Virus record (IMG/VR): IMGVR_UViG_3300031224_000042
Location: 1-25,351 of that record
Direction: 5' to 3' (one strand)
Source of the DNA: a virus
DNA: 25,351 nucleotides
Position 1 is the stretch's first letter. Every line of letters begins with the position of its first letter. This document shows, piece by piece, positions 6,761 through 14,875 of this stretch. The translations under genes and the position numbers were made by a program. Under the pieces are notes generated by a model. That model did not search any database. It saw only the letters and a list, made by a program, of their open reading frames with translations, and had not been told where the DNA came from.

Positions 6761-8884
6761 TTAGTTACCAGTAGTATTAAATCGTTTTTGTTCTATAAAC
6801 ATTACTTCTTCATCATCATAATATTCATCATATTCATCAATTTCAAGATTATTATCCAAACTTAAATAATTATCTAACCATTTTTTCATAGGATTATAAA
6901 TATCTTCTAAATTTTGACAAAAATGAAATAAAGTCATTGCAACTTCATTATCATCATAATTATCATTAGATATTTCTACACCTAACTCTAATGCACTTTC
7001 TATAGTTTCTTTAAAATCCGATAATGAATATTTTAATTTATCTTTTTTATTATCATTTTCTAAAAATTCAATTTCTTCATCATCAATATTTTCATCTTTT
7101 ATTTTTTCACTAATTAAAGAATTTACATTAATTTCAAAAGTACCACTATTAGGATTTTTAATTACTACTGGTAATATAGGTTTATAAGCGTTTGTAACAT
7201 TTACTTTACCATTTTTTAAAACTTTATATTGTTTGGTACTATTCCATACTTGATTATAAAAAGAATTACTTATTATACCATCTTTTATTATATAAATGTA
7301 AGTAGAAGATATAGGTTGAATACTTTCAGATTTAACATACTTACCATTTCTTAAAATTTGATTTTTAGTAAGATTATGTTCTTTGTATAAAAGAGTATCT
7401 TTTTTATTTTTCAAATAAGATGGTTCATAATAACTAGTAATAGGATACATACTCATATGTGAAAGATCAATAACAGTATATTTATCAACACCTCTTTCTG
7501 TAATAATTTTATAATCAAGTTCTTTATTAAGTAAAATACCATCAACAATATAAAATAAATCTAAATCTGCATTATGTATAGTAACTAAAGAACTAGTTTC
7601 ACTATCTTTTATTGATAATTTCTTAAGTTTTTCTTTAGCTTCAGTAATACTTTTACTTAAGAAAACAAAACCATTATTATCAGAGTGAATATAAGCACCG
7701 TCAGCTGGAAATTTACCATTTTGTTTATATCTAAAATTTTCAAAATAAATTCTGTTATTTTTAACATTTTTTTCATTTCTAATAACTTTTTCATAAAAAA
7801 TACTTTTACATATATTAGCTTCTTCATTAGACATGTTAGAAATAACATTTTCTCTCATCTTTTCGCTTTCTGATTTATACATGATATTTTTAGATCTATT
7901 AGGTTGCTTATTAACATAAGTATCAGTTTTTCTAACAAAAATGTTTTTCTTTTTGTTATTATTTCTAGATTGAGATTTAAACTCATGCATACTAATATAC
8001 TTTTTGTTTTTAGATCTATCTATTTCATTCATACTTATTATAACACCTTTTTTAATAGTATATAAAACGTTTGATTTAAATGTAAATATGTTAGAATCTT
8101 TTTCATTGTGTTTTTTATTAGCAATAAGCTCAAGAGGTTCATAATCTGAAGAAAAATACATACTTGATTTAGAATTATTCCAGTAATGTAAAGGTCTTTC
8201 ATCTTGTATTTGAGAAGTACTATAATCAAACTTTTTAGATCTACCTCTATAAACATACATTATATCAGGATCTTTAGTAGAATGCATAACTAAAGCAGCT
8301 GCTCCTTTATATTCTTGTAAAACTTTAATATAATGAGGATTATCAGAAGTAGTTTTAGATATTATTTCTAATAATATTTCACTATCTACTTTAACTCTTC
8401 CATTATTATCTGTAAGTTTAATATCATATTTTTCAGCAAGAAAAACATGATTGTCAAGAGTACCATTATGAGCACCTATAAAATTATGATTATTTTCTAT
8501 TTCAAACATAAAAGGATGTGTATTATCTACACTTTTAATACCAGCTCTTGATGAATTTCTAGTATGACCAATTACAATTTTAGATTCTTTTTCAATTTTT
8601 AGTTTCTGATGAATCATCATATCTGTAAATAAAGCCTCGTTATTAGTTCCTATATTGTCACCCTTGTAAAGTTCTTCATTCATATATACACCACATGAAT
8701 CTTTACCTCTAGATTGGTTTAATATACCTAATATTTTAAATTTATCTATGTCAAATAATGAAGATTCAGAACCTGTCCATCCAAATATTCCACAAGAAAG
8801 TGTTTCTTTTTGTTTATTAATACTAAAAATATTTAATAACATTTGAAGTATTAAACATGTAAGTACTATATTAAATATTAACAT
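6761..8884 (-). CDS. Class II glutamine amidotransferase (Ntn) with long unknown C-terminal region, 707 aa
   Basis: The N-terminal domain is a PurF/GlmS-like glutaminase: nucleophile CGIFGW at residue 31, RGKDSCG at 59-65, GHTR at 106-109, HNG at 139-141 and DSE at 167-169. It should release ammonia from glutamine for a partner ligase. The nucleophilic Cys is not directly after Met. Translation from 8884 gives a 30-residue leader, and from the in-frame ATG at 8842 a 16-residue one, so autoprocessing as in B. subtilis PurF is likely. The leader is hydrophobic. After about residue 260 there is no synthetase domain that I recognise, only a long Lys/Asn-rich region, then DGAYIHSDNNGFVFLSK, and an acidic tail. 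It overlaps the phiEco32-type amidoligase by 14 bases, suggesting a complex with it. The four Trp are TGG. Confidence 0.88.
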   Translation of the reverse strand: MLIFNIVLTCLILQMLLNIFSINKQKETLSCGIFGWTGSESSLFDIDKFKILGILNQSRGKDSCGVYMNEELYKGDNIGTNNEALFTDMMIHQKLKIEKESKIVIGHTRNSSRAGIKSVDNTHPFMFEIENNHNFIGAHNGTLDNHVFLAEKYDIKLTDNNGRVKVDSEILLEIISKTTSDNPHYIKVLQEYKGAAALVMHSTKDPDIMYVYRGRSKKFDYSTSQIQDERPLHYWNNSKSSMYFSSDYEPLELIANKKHNEKDSNIFTFKSNVLYTIKKGVIISMNEIDRSKNKKYISMHEFKSQSRNNNKKKNIFVRKTDTYVNKQPNRSKNIMYKSESEKMRENVISNMSNEEANICKSIFYEKVIRNEKNVKNNRIYFENFRYKQNGKFPADGAYIHSDNNGFVFLSKSITEAKEKLKKLSIKDSETSSLVTIHNADLDLFYIVDGILLNKELDYKIITERGVDKYTVIDLSHMSMYPITSYYEPSYLKNKKDTLLYKEHNLTKNQILRNGKYVKSESIQPISSTYIYIIKDGIISNSFYNQVWNSTKQYKVLKNGKVNVTNAYKPILPVVIKNPNSGTFEINVNSLISEKIKDENIDDEEIEFLENDNKKDKLKYSLSDFKETIESALELGVEISNDNYDDNEVAMTLFHFCQNLEDIYNPMKKWLDNYLSLDNNLEIDEYDEYYDDEEVMFIEQKRFNTTGN

Positions 8885-9734
8885 ATTCTTTTATTTTGTA
8901 TTTTTGAATTAATTTTTTTATTTCGTATTTCTCAACAAGTATATTAATTTTATCTAAATCCAATTCTTCTTTTTCTGGATTTAAATATTTTAATATATCT
9001 TTTCTGAGATCTTCATTAGATATATCCCATTCTTCAGCCATTTTAACAGCCATTAAAGATCTATCCCATATGTTACTGATACTTTCTTCATCTTTTAAAA
9101 AATAACCTCCTAAAGATCTGCATTCAACACCATAATCTTTATCTCTAGAATCTCCAAATTTACCATATAAAGATCTTCTATTATAATAATCATTATCTTC
9201 TAAAATTAAAGGTAATGAAACTCCTAATTCAAACATCATACAAAGTCTGTCTCTCTGTTCTTCAGTTGGATTTTCCCAACCAAAATGAATATGAAAACCA
9301 GAAGATCTCATTTTTAATTTAGATGTATCTAAATCTTCCATATTAGAAGGTTTTTCAGTAATACAATTATATGATGAAGCACATCCAAATACATGAGCAG
9401 CTTTATCTTTTAAAATATCATTATTTACTTTTTCACTACTTGCATAATGAAGCTCTAAACCACGAGGTGCTATTATCAATTCAATATGCGATTTTGCATA
9501 ATTCATTGCACTAACAAACGCTTCTTTAGTTTTACAAGCTGGGATATTAAACTCAGCGAGTATATTATCTTCTTGAATAAAACAACCTTCACCAATTGAT
9601 AAAGGTTCTTCTTTTGTAGCATTGATGATACCTATTATAGATGCTAATTTTTTAGTTTTAACATCTCTAACAAAAATTTCAGGATCAGATCCAATTGTTA
9701 AATTTTTGTATTCATATTTTTTTTCTAAATTCAT
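8871..9734 (-). CDS. PhiEco32-like amidoligase (COOH-NH2 ligase type 2), 287 aa
   Basis: Recognised by LTIGSDPEIFVRD near residues 12-24, EFNIPACKTKEAFV near 61-74, the H-x-H segment SSGFHIHFGWENP around 144-156, and VECRSLGGYF around 204-213. This is the pattern of the phiEco32-type amidoligase within the glutamine-synthetase-like COOH-NH2 ligase superfamily. The role is ATP-dependent amide formation on an unknown acceptor. It starts one base after the stop of a C26 amidohydrolase gene and overlaps the class II amidotransferase. The family is known to co-occur with ATP-grasp, amidotransferase and GGCT genes, as here. The C-terminal 50 residues are a charged helical tail. Confidence 0.88.
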   Translation of the reverse strand: MNLEKKYEYKNLTIGSDPEIFVRDVKTKKLASIIGIINATKEEPLSIGEGCFIQEDNILAEFNIPACKTKEAFVSAMNYAKSHIELIIAPRGLELHYASSEKVNNDILKDKAAHVFGCASSYNCITEKPSNMEDLDTSKLKMRSSGFHIHFGWENPTEEQRDRLCMMFELGVSLPLILEDNDYYNRRSLYGKFGDSRDKDYGVECRSLGGYFLKDEESISNIWDRSLMAVKMAEEWDISNEDLRKDILKYLNPEKEELDLDKINILVEKYEIKKLIQKYKIKEYVNI

Positions 9735-9735
9735 A

Positions 9736-10383
9736 TTATAATAATTTGTCGATTAGGTTATAGCAATATTTTTTAAATTCATCAGTAGCATAATTAAATT
9801 CAGGATGACCTTGAATAGCAAGACTTTTTGTTTTATTATAATAAACAATTTCGCATTCTTTAAAATCCTTACTTAAATTAATTTCTTGATCATTACCATC
9901 AAGATATTTTTCAGAAATATTAATTTTAGAAGTTGCTATTATTTCATATTCAGATTTATCTAAATCAAAAGGATACATCATTTGATGATGAGTAGATGTA
10001 ACTTCAAAAATATTTTCTTCTTTATCTATAACATCATGACTTTGTCCGTGACCACTAACGTGTTGAATTAATCTACCATTATTCATCACAGTTAAAAATT
10101 GAGATCCTCTACAAATACCAACTTTTAAAATATGTGGTGATAAACTATTAAAAGCTTCTTGTTCTAAAGTATCTCTTTTAATATTAATAAAAGTACTTGA
10201 TCCAATACTTTCACCATAATAATCAGGATTAACATCTTCACCACCTGTAAATAAAGCAATGGTTATATCTTCTTCATTAGGATCTTCAGTTATTACAACG
10301 TCATATTTATCACTAAAAAAATCTAAATACTGTACAGTAAGATACGCATATAACGTAAATATTTTAATTTTCTCTTTTTTCAT
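9736..10383 (-). CDS. Class I glutamine amidotransferase-like hydrolase (peptidase C26/PuuD type), copy 2
   Basis: At 215 aa it carries the complete class I triad pattern: oxyanion region FTGGEDVNP at 45-53, nucleophile in GICRGSQ (Cys91), and QGHPEF with His193 and Glu195. THHQM at 131-135 matches the S-x-H-H-Q segment of PuuD-like gamma-glutamyl hydrolases. The family usually hydrolyses gamma-glutamyl amide bonds, so it may trim or recycle the product made by the ligases. It overlaps the first C26 gene by 20 bases and is followed by the phiEco32-type amidoligase. It differs substantially from copy 1, so it is not a recent duplication. Confidence 0.87.
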   Translation of the reverse strand: MKKEKIKIFTLYAYLTVQYLDFFSDKYDVVITEDPNEEDITIALFTGGEDVNPDYYGESIGSSTFINIKRDTLEQEAFNSLSPHILKVGICRGSQFLTVMNNGRLIQHVSGHGQSHDVIDKEENIFEVTSTHHQMMYPFDLDKSEYEIIATSKINISEKYLDGNDQEINLSKDFKECEIVYYNKTKSLAIQGHPEFNYATDEFKKYCYNLIDKLL

Positions 10384-11137
10384 TTTTTTGTATTCTATTT
10401 AATAATGTGTTAATAATACCAATTGCCACAAAAGGATTTTCTCTTTCTTCCGGATGAGATTGTTCAGCAGCTATAGGTAATTCTTTATGAATCATAAATT
10501 CAATATTACCATGTTTACAATCATAAGCTAATGGTAAAAAATGATCAGAAAGATTATGACTAAAAATTGCTTGATGATGAATTGAGTTAGTTTTAAATAA
10601 ACCAGGTATATTATATGTATAACTCAATTTTTCTTTTTTATTAAAAGGACTTTTTATGCCAATATAATCTTTTGGAAAATTTTCTACTACTGATTCTAAA
10701 TCATCAACAAGTTCTCCTCTAAATGTAGTTGATCTATCATTATTAACATGTTGAACTATTGTACCACCAAAGTGAACATTTAAATTCTGAAAACCTGCAC
10801 ATATACCATATATAGCAGTTAATCCTTTTTCAGCACGTTCAATATAACCATTTATAGCACCTAAATTTTTATCATAAAATGCTTCATATTCCATATCTGG
10901 AGAATCAGTCATATAATGTGGTCGTTCACCATATCTAAGTGGATTTACATCTCTACCTCCTGGTAAAATAAGAAGATCAACTGGAATAATAGATTCATTT
11001 TGAGCATCTATCATTATTACATCAGCATCAAAGCTTCTTGCAAAATGAATATAAGCTGCATTTTGACCATATCCTGGTTGATATTTACCAAAATGATTAT
11101 GAGCTAAAATTCCTACTACTGTTTTCTTTTTTGACAT
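10364..11137 (-). CDS. Class I glutamine amidotransferase-like hydrolase (peptidase C26/PuuD type), copy 1
   Basis: A 257-residue C26-type protein: LPGGRDVNPLRYG at 58-70, nucleophile elbow GICAGFQNLN (Cys113), SIHHQAIF at 185-192, and AEQSHPEE with His228 and Glu230. All triad residues are present, so hydrolase or glutaminase activity is expected. Like copy 2 it is most similar in pattern to gamma-glutamyl-GABA hydrolase (PuuD). It lies 10 bases after the 92-aa unknown gene and overlaps copy 2. Having two dissimilar C26 enzymes in one phage operon is unusual and suggests different substrates or a heterodimer. Confidence 0.87.
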   Translation of the reverse strand: MSKKKTVVGILAHNHFGKYQPGYGQNAAYIHFARSFDADVIMIDAQNESIIPVDLLILPGGRDVNPLRYGERPHYMTDSPDMEYEAFYDKNLGAINGYIERAEKGLTAIYGICAGFQNLNVHFGGTIVQHVNNDRSTTFRGELVDDLESVVENFPKDYIGIKSPFNKKEKLSYTYNIPGLFKTNSIHHQAIFSHNLSDHFLPLAYDCKHGNIEFMIHKELPIAAEQSHPEERENPFVAIGIINTLLNRIQKNEKREN

Positions 11138-11147
11138 TGTTTTTTCT

Positions 11148-11426
11148 TTATTTATTTTTAATATTAAATTTTCTTTTGTAATTATCTATAGCTTTAACTA
11201 TATAATTATCATTACTTAATTCTTTTCCATTTTCTTCTAAGTAAACTCTATCTTCACCAAAACTATAAATATTAGTTGTTGGTTTTATTCTAACAACTTC
11301 TTGTTTATAACCAAATAATCTTTCTATAAAATTAGGTCTTAAAGTAACTAAATAAATACCAGTTTCATAAAAAGATGTACTTTCTAAATTATCACCAATT
11401 TCTTTTATAATTTTAAATACTTTCAT
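11148..11426 (-). CDS. Unknown small protein inside the amidoligase cassette, 92 aa
   Basis: A 92-residue protein with a basic C-terminus (NYKRKFNIKNK). No domain is recognised. A mid-region of alternating hydrophobic residues (TGIYLVTLR, RVYLEENG) suggests a small beta-rich fold. The start codon lies within the 3' end of the ATP-grasp gene (14-base overlap in another frame), so it is translated with the cassette. It has no Trp and no Cys. It could be a carrier or acceptor peptide for the ligases, but this rests on position only. Confidence 0.7.
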   Translation of the reverse strand: MKVFKIIKEIGDNLESTSFYETGIYLVTLRPNFIERLFGYKQEVVRIKPTTNIYSFGEDRVYLEENGKELSNDNYIVKAIDNYKRKFNIKNK

Positions 11427-12300
11427 TATATTTATTTTTTAACATTACTGGTATATGCTCTATATATTTTTGTTCAGTAACTTCACCAAAACTTGGTGCT
11501 GAATTTATCTCTACTATAATAAATTCTGGTTCTTGTCTTTTATTACCATCTCTATCTGTAGAATTTTGTATTCTAAGATCAATAGCACCAAAATCAAGAC
11601 CAACAGCTTTTAAAGCTTTTACTGATTCATTAACAACATTATCCCAATTAGTAGGTTTATCAAATGCTTCATTATTTTCTAATATCCACACACAATTATC
11701 ATCGTTTCTATACCATTTGTTTTCATTAGGAGTATCTTTTTTCATCATTTTACGACAAGTATAAAAACAACCATTAGCATCAACATGTAGTCTGTATTCT
11801 CTTGAATAGTTATAATAACGTTCAAAAATACGATTACTTAAATCAACACCAGATCTTAGATAACTTGTAATTTCTTCTGTTGTGTTAAGTAAAGTATTAC
11901 CTTGACCTCTACTACCATATAATGATTTAGCAACTAATGGTAGTGGCATATCTTCTAAACGCACTCTTATTATTTCAGCTTTTGTTTGCAATAAAAACAT
12001 ATTATTGTCATTACTAGATCTATACCAGTCTGCTGATTTAACACTTGGTTCTGCGTTTTGAAAACAATTTTTCATACGAAGTTTACTACTACTATTACGA
12101 ACAGCTTCAATTGTATTAAGTTCTATTCTATTACCACCATTGGTAACAGTGTCTTCTTTATCAGTAGTAGAACCTAATCTTACTACTGATTTAAAGGGAA
12201 CTAATTCAATTTTAGCATTTTTTCTTCTTAAATTTGTATGAGAAGGATGCCTACTAAATATTACTGGTCTAAATTTAGTATATTTTTTTTTATTTTTCAT
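11413..12300 (-). CDS. ATP-grasp ligase, 295 aa
   Basis: The central and C-terminal parts show an ATP-grasp fold. PLVAKSLYGSRGQGN near 121-135 is the Lys plus Gly-rich loop binding ATP. REYRLHVD near 167-174 leads to the second ATP-binding strand. DFGAIDLRIQN near 235-245 and EFIIVEINSAPSFGE near 258-272 carry the metal-binding Glu and Asn (E-x-N). Such enzymes activate carboxylates as acyl-phosphates and join them to amines, as in RimK and peptide ligases. Its position between GGCT and the C26 genes, with overlapping reading frames, makes it the first of three predicted amide-forming enzymes in the operon. The N-terminal 100 residues are basic and lack a recognisable preATP-grasp motif. Four Trp, all TGG. 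Confidence 0.88.
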   Translation of the reverse strand: MKNKKKYTKFRPVIFSRHPSHTNLRRKNAKIELVPFKSVVRLGSTTDKEDTVTNGGNRIELNTIEAVRNSSSKLRMKNCFQNAEPSVKSADWYRSSNDNNMFLLQTKAEIIRVRLEDMPLPLVAKSLYGSRGQGNTLLNTTEEITSYLRSGVDLSNRIFERYYNYSREYRLHVDANGCFYTCRKMMKKDTPNENKWYRNDDNCVWILENNEAFDKPTNWDNVVNESVKALKAVGLDFGAIDLRIQNSTDRDGNKRQEPEFIIVEINSAPSFGEVTEQKYIEHIPVMLKNKYNESI

Positions 12301-12748
12301 TAATATATTTTTTATAAGCTTTGTTAATATTTTCTAAATTTGCAAATTCATGTTTAAAACCTTTTTCTTTCATTCTACTTTCAGTATTCCAAGGTTTATA
12401 ATCTAATTTCATTAAAAAAGGATATTTTTTATCTTTTTCATATCTTGGTATTGTAAAAACCAAAGCTTTAATATCAGGACAGTAAAATAATCTTGTTTTA
12501 TCTTCAAAAATTATTGTTTTAAAAACTATTTTTAAGTATTTATTCCATGTAATTGATTTATATTCAGTTTTTAATATATTATATATATCGTATATAGATC
12601 TATTTCTATTTCTACAACACTGAAGATTAGTAAAATTTTTATTAATATAACTAGTAGGTCTAACATTAATTAAATCAAGTAACATTAATTTAATTGAATT
12701 TCTTCTTCTTAAAGCTGTATATAATTTTTTATCTTTTATAATCTGCAT
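12290..12748 (-). CDS. Unknown basic protein inside the amidoligase cassette, 152 aa
   Basis: A Lys/Arg/Asn-rich protein. I chose ATG 12748 (MQIIKDKK) over an in-frame GTG two codons upstream at 12754. It overlaps the GGCT 3' end and runs 11 bases into the ATP-grasp gene. Features seen: a basic N-terminus with RRRNSIKLMLLDLINVRP, a Cys-Cys pair near residue 45 (LQCCRNRNRS), and KYPFLMKLDYKPWNTESRM near residue 112. No known domain is recognised. Given its charge it may bind nucleic acid, but there is no motif to prove it. Confidence 0.7.
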   Translation of the reverse strand: MQIIKDKKLYTALRRRNSIKLMLLDLINVRPTSYINKNFTNLQCCRNRNRSIYDIYNILKTEYKSITWNKYLKIVFKTIIFEDKTRLFYCPDIKALVFTIPRYEKDKKYPFLMKLDYKPWNTESRMKEKGFKHEFANLENINKAYKKYINEK

Positions 12749-13118
12749 AATCACCTGATTTAATTAAGGTTTGAGCACTTTTATTGCAGAAATACAAAGA
12801 AGCTTTAACTTTTTCATTATTATCCAAAGTGATGTCAATAGGTGATCTTTTATACCATGATCCATCATGGTCATTTGGGTTATAACCTTCAAGTCTATCA
12901 ACAGAAGGTATTTGTTCTGGTGTTACAGAATAAACTTCTACTCTGACGTTACTTGTTGGTTTTTCTTTGTTTACAAATGGAATACCATTTGCTGTAAGTT
13001 CGTACTTTTCTTTGGTCCAACCAGAACCAATTAGTTTGGAATTACCTAAAACACCGTGGTTGTGAAAACCAGTTCTAAGAGTTCCATATACTGCTACATT
13101 CATATTTTTTTTATTCAT
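12729..13118 (-). CDS. Gamma-glutamylcyclotransferase-like (GGCT/AIG2) protein
   Basis: At up to 129 aa it has the family signature VAVYGTLRTGFHNHGVL (residues 8-24) forming the substrate loop, and SVDRLEGYNP (72-81), where Glu77 is the expected general acid/base. Members convert gamma-glutamyl amines or peptides to 5-oxoproline plus free amine. It is the first gene of the ligase cassette in transcription order, overlapping the primase stop by 8 bases. An in-frame ATG five codons downstream (13103), with a very A-rich leader, matches the usual M-x-V-x-V-Y-G-T-L-R start and may be the true one. GGCT genes commonly accompany amidoligase operons, where the enzyme may process the gamma-linked product. 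Confidence 0.88.
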   Translation of the reverse strand: MNKKNMNVAVYGTLRTGFHNHGVLGNSKLIGSGWTKEKYELTANGIPFVNKEKPTSNVRVEVYSVTPEQIPSVDRLEGYNPNDHDGSWYKRSPIDITLDNNEKVKASLYFCNKSAQTLIKSGDYADYKR

Positions 13119-14151
13119 CTTTTTTGTTTATTTTTGAATTTAATAATTCTTTTGCAAAATTCTTTCCATGGTTTGCAACTAAATCAGAGAAATCTTTAGA
13201 TTTATATTCTTTTTCTATTAGTAAATTCTTGATCATGTAATCTCGGGATATTTCTTTCCCATTAATCTGTCCCCAGTTTTCTGATTTATCATAATCATTA
13301 TCAAATAATATAAAAACTCTATCAAACCTAACTTTTAATTCTTCTATTACTACATCTTTAGGATTAGCTTTTTCATTTTGTAAAGCTATTGCATTAAATC
13401 CAGTTGTAGCTTTTATTGACATAACATCCTTTAAAGATTTTGTTATAATTAAAACATCACCTCTGTTTGGAAGTTGTTGCCAACCTTGCCATACTGAATT
13501 ATCATTATCAGTTATCCATTTAAATTTACTAAATGGCTGATAAATTTTATGCGTAATCTTTCTATCCTTTGTTTCTATATATACATATGCATGTTTGTCA
13601 GCTGCAATAGGTCTTTTATTTAAGAATATATATCTTAAAGGAAAAACTCTGTATTTTATTAACATAGGTTTAGATATATTAAAAGAATTCCAATATTCTA
13701 AATCATGTGTCTGCCATTCCCTTTTAGTAACACCAATGTCACACTTAGCTTTTTTTTGTATTTGAATATTTTTGTCATATTTAATATTAGATTTAGTTTT
13801 ATCACTTGTAATATTTCTACTACAAATATATTTACTATCTAAATTAAAATCAACAGCAATTTGACTATATACGTCAAACCATTGTGAATAACCAAAAAGT
13901 TCTTTTACAAATTTATAGCAATCCCCACCACCAGTTACAAAATCATTATAAATGATTTTACTTTTTTTATTCAAAAAGAAACCAAAAGAAGGTGTTGGAT
14001 CATCTCTAAGAGGTGAACTCATTGCCGTGTTTAGTTTAAGATCAGATGTATTCATATAAAATGAATATATTTGACTATCAGTCAATTCTTGATCTAATAC
14101 TTTACTATTTATTAAAGGTTTAGGAACATGATTATTTAAATCTATATTCAT
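13111..14151 (-). CDS. DNA primase, TOPRIM type, 346 aa
   Basis: The N-terminal region SSPLRDDPTPSFGFFLN (about 45-61), followed by IIYNDFVTGGGDCYKFVKELFG, looks like a primase DNA-binding module with the zinc-ligand cysteines replaced. The TOPRIM core is VLIITKSLKDVMSIKA (about 233-248) and DRVFILFDNDYDKSENWG (about 278-295), supplying the D-x-D metal site. The usual TOPRIM Glu (E-G in most primases) appears as Lys-Ser here, a form I associate with this phage primase group. It should make RNA primers with the helicase encoded at 18137-19270. It begins downstream of a strong terminator that follows the SSB gene, so its transcription depends on readthrough or on a promoter in the short gap. 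Seven Trp, all TGG. Confidence 0.85.
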   Translation of the reverse strand: MNIDLNNHVPKPLINSKVLDQELTDSQIYSFYMNTSDLKLNTAMSSPLRDDPTPSFGFFLNKKSKIIYNDFVTGGGDCYKFVKELFGYSQWFDVYSQIAVDFNLDSKYICSRNITSDKTKSNIKYDKNIQIQKKAKCDIGVTKREWQTHDLEYWNSFNISKPMLIKYRVFPLRYIFLNKRPIAADKHAYVYIETKDRKITHKIYQPFSKFKWITDNDNSVWQGWQQLPNRGDVLIITKSLKDVMSIKATTGFNAIALQNEKANPKDVVIEELKVRFDRVFILFDNDYDKSENWGQINGKEISRDYMIKNLLIEKEYKSKDFSDLVANHGKNFAKELLNSKINKKDE

Positions 14152-14166
14152 ATTTTGTTTTATTAT

Positions 14167-14192
14167 AAAAAAAGAGGGGTTTCCCCCTCTTT
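14167..14192 (-). terminator. Intrinsic terminator after the SSB-like gene
   Basis: On the minus strand AAAGAGGGG, loop GAAA, CCCCTCTTT forms a perfect nine-pair stem (arms 14184-14192 and 14171-14179) with a GAAA tetraloop, followed by T residues. It lies 12 bases after the SSB stop codon and 15 bases before the primase start. It is the only strong GC stem plus T-tract I can see outside the intron. It may produce excess SSB mRNA relative to primase and the ligase cassette. Confidence 0.88.
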
Positions 14193-14204
14193 AATTTTGA
14201 CCTT

Positions 14205-14819
14205 CTAGAAAAAATCATCAGTTGCTTCATCATTAGCAGGAGAATTGTCCTTGCTTTGAAATACATCTTCATTATTATCTGGTTCAGGTCTTGACATAAT
14301 GTCATTATAACCAACCTTGGTTACATCTGTACTTTTAACTGCTTTTAATCTACTTAGTGACTCATCTTTTGAAGATGATTCAACAAAGTTGATTTTTCTA
14401 ACAGTTAAATAATTTTTCGGATACTGTTTTACACCATAATTAACAAATACATTTACTTTATGTCCTTGTTTACCAGCTTCATTAATTTTCTTCATTAGAA
14501 AATCTACTGCTGCTGTATAACTTGGAAAAGTTGGTAAAGCTACATCTTTACTTTCAGGATTTACTGCATGTAAAACTGTAACTAATCTTTTCAAGACAAA
14601 GCCTGGGTTGCCATCTGAATCTTGAGGGTAATAAATACCATCATTAACATCAGCACCATTTGCTTGTGTATAATGTATTTTATAATCAGGTGCATTTTGA
14701 TTATCTTCTGCGGTCTTCTTTTTAACAGATACAGACAAGTCTGTTACTCGTCCTGCGTCTCCGTTGTTAAAGATTAACACATCGTTATTTGTTTCCGAAA
14801 ATTCGTTTAAATCAATCAT
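14205..14819 (-). CDS. ssb: Probable single-stranded DNA-binding protein, 204 aa
   Basis: A 204-residue protein with an internal region of alternating strands (YKIHYTQANG, GFVLKRLVTVLHAV, VNVFVNYGV, YLTVRKINFVES). It is followed by a Ser/Asp/Asn-rich linker and an acidic tail ending DEATDDFF, as in SSB proteins that recruit partners through the tail. Its place between primase and the RecA-like ATPase supports this. It is not an obvious E. coli-type SSB, so the call rests on tail, size and neighbours. It has no Trp. A 20-nt element lies exactly 21 nt before the ATG and recurs before the ATPase gene. A strong terminator follows, consistent with high and separately controlled expression. The stop is TAG. 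Confidence 0.7.
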   Translation of the reverse strand: MIDLNEFSETNNDVLIFNNGDAGRVTDLSVSVKKKTAEDNQNAPDYKIHYTQANGADVNDGIYYPQDSDGNPGFVLKRLVTVLHAVNPESKDVALPTFPSYTAAVDFLMKKINEAGKQGHKVNVFVNYGVKQYPKNYLTVRKINFVESSSKDESLSRLKAVKSTDVTKVGYNDIMSRPEPDNNEDVFQSKDNSPANDEATDDFF

Positions 14820-14840
14820 TTATTTTTATATATAAGTTTA

Positions 14841-14860
14841 AAGTTGACATTGCTGACTTA
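14841..14860 (-). promoter_or_regulatory. 20-nt element upstream of SSB gene (copy 1)
   Basis: The minus strand reads TAAGTCAGCAATGTCAACTT. It differs at one position from the copy at 15572-15591, and both end exactly 21 nt before an ATG. Inside it is a spaced direct repeat (GTCAGC, ATT-side spacer, GTCAAC). Candidates are a phage promoter element, an operator, or an mRNA site for SSB autoregulation. Confidence 0.6.
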
Positions 14861-14875
14861 TATACAAACTAATGA

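Noticed and set aside
11130-11142. TTGACATTGTT resembling the 20-nt SSB/ATPase element
   Set aside because: Only 11 bases match, it covers the ATG of a C26 gene, and the flanking parts and spacing do not match.
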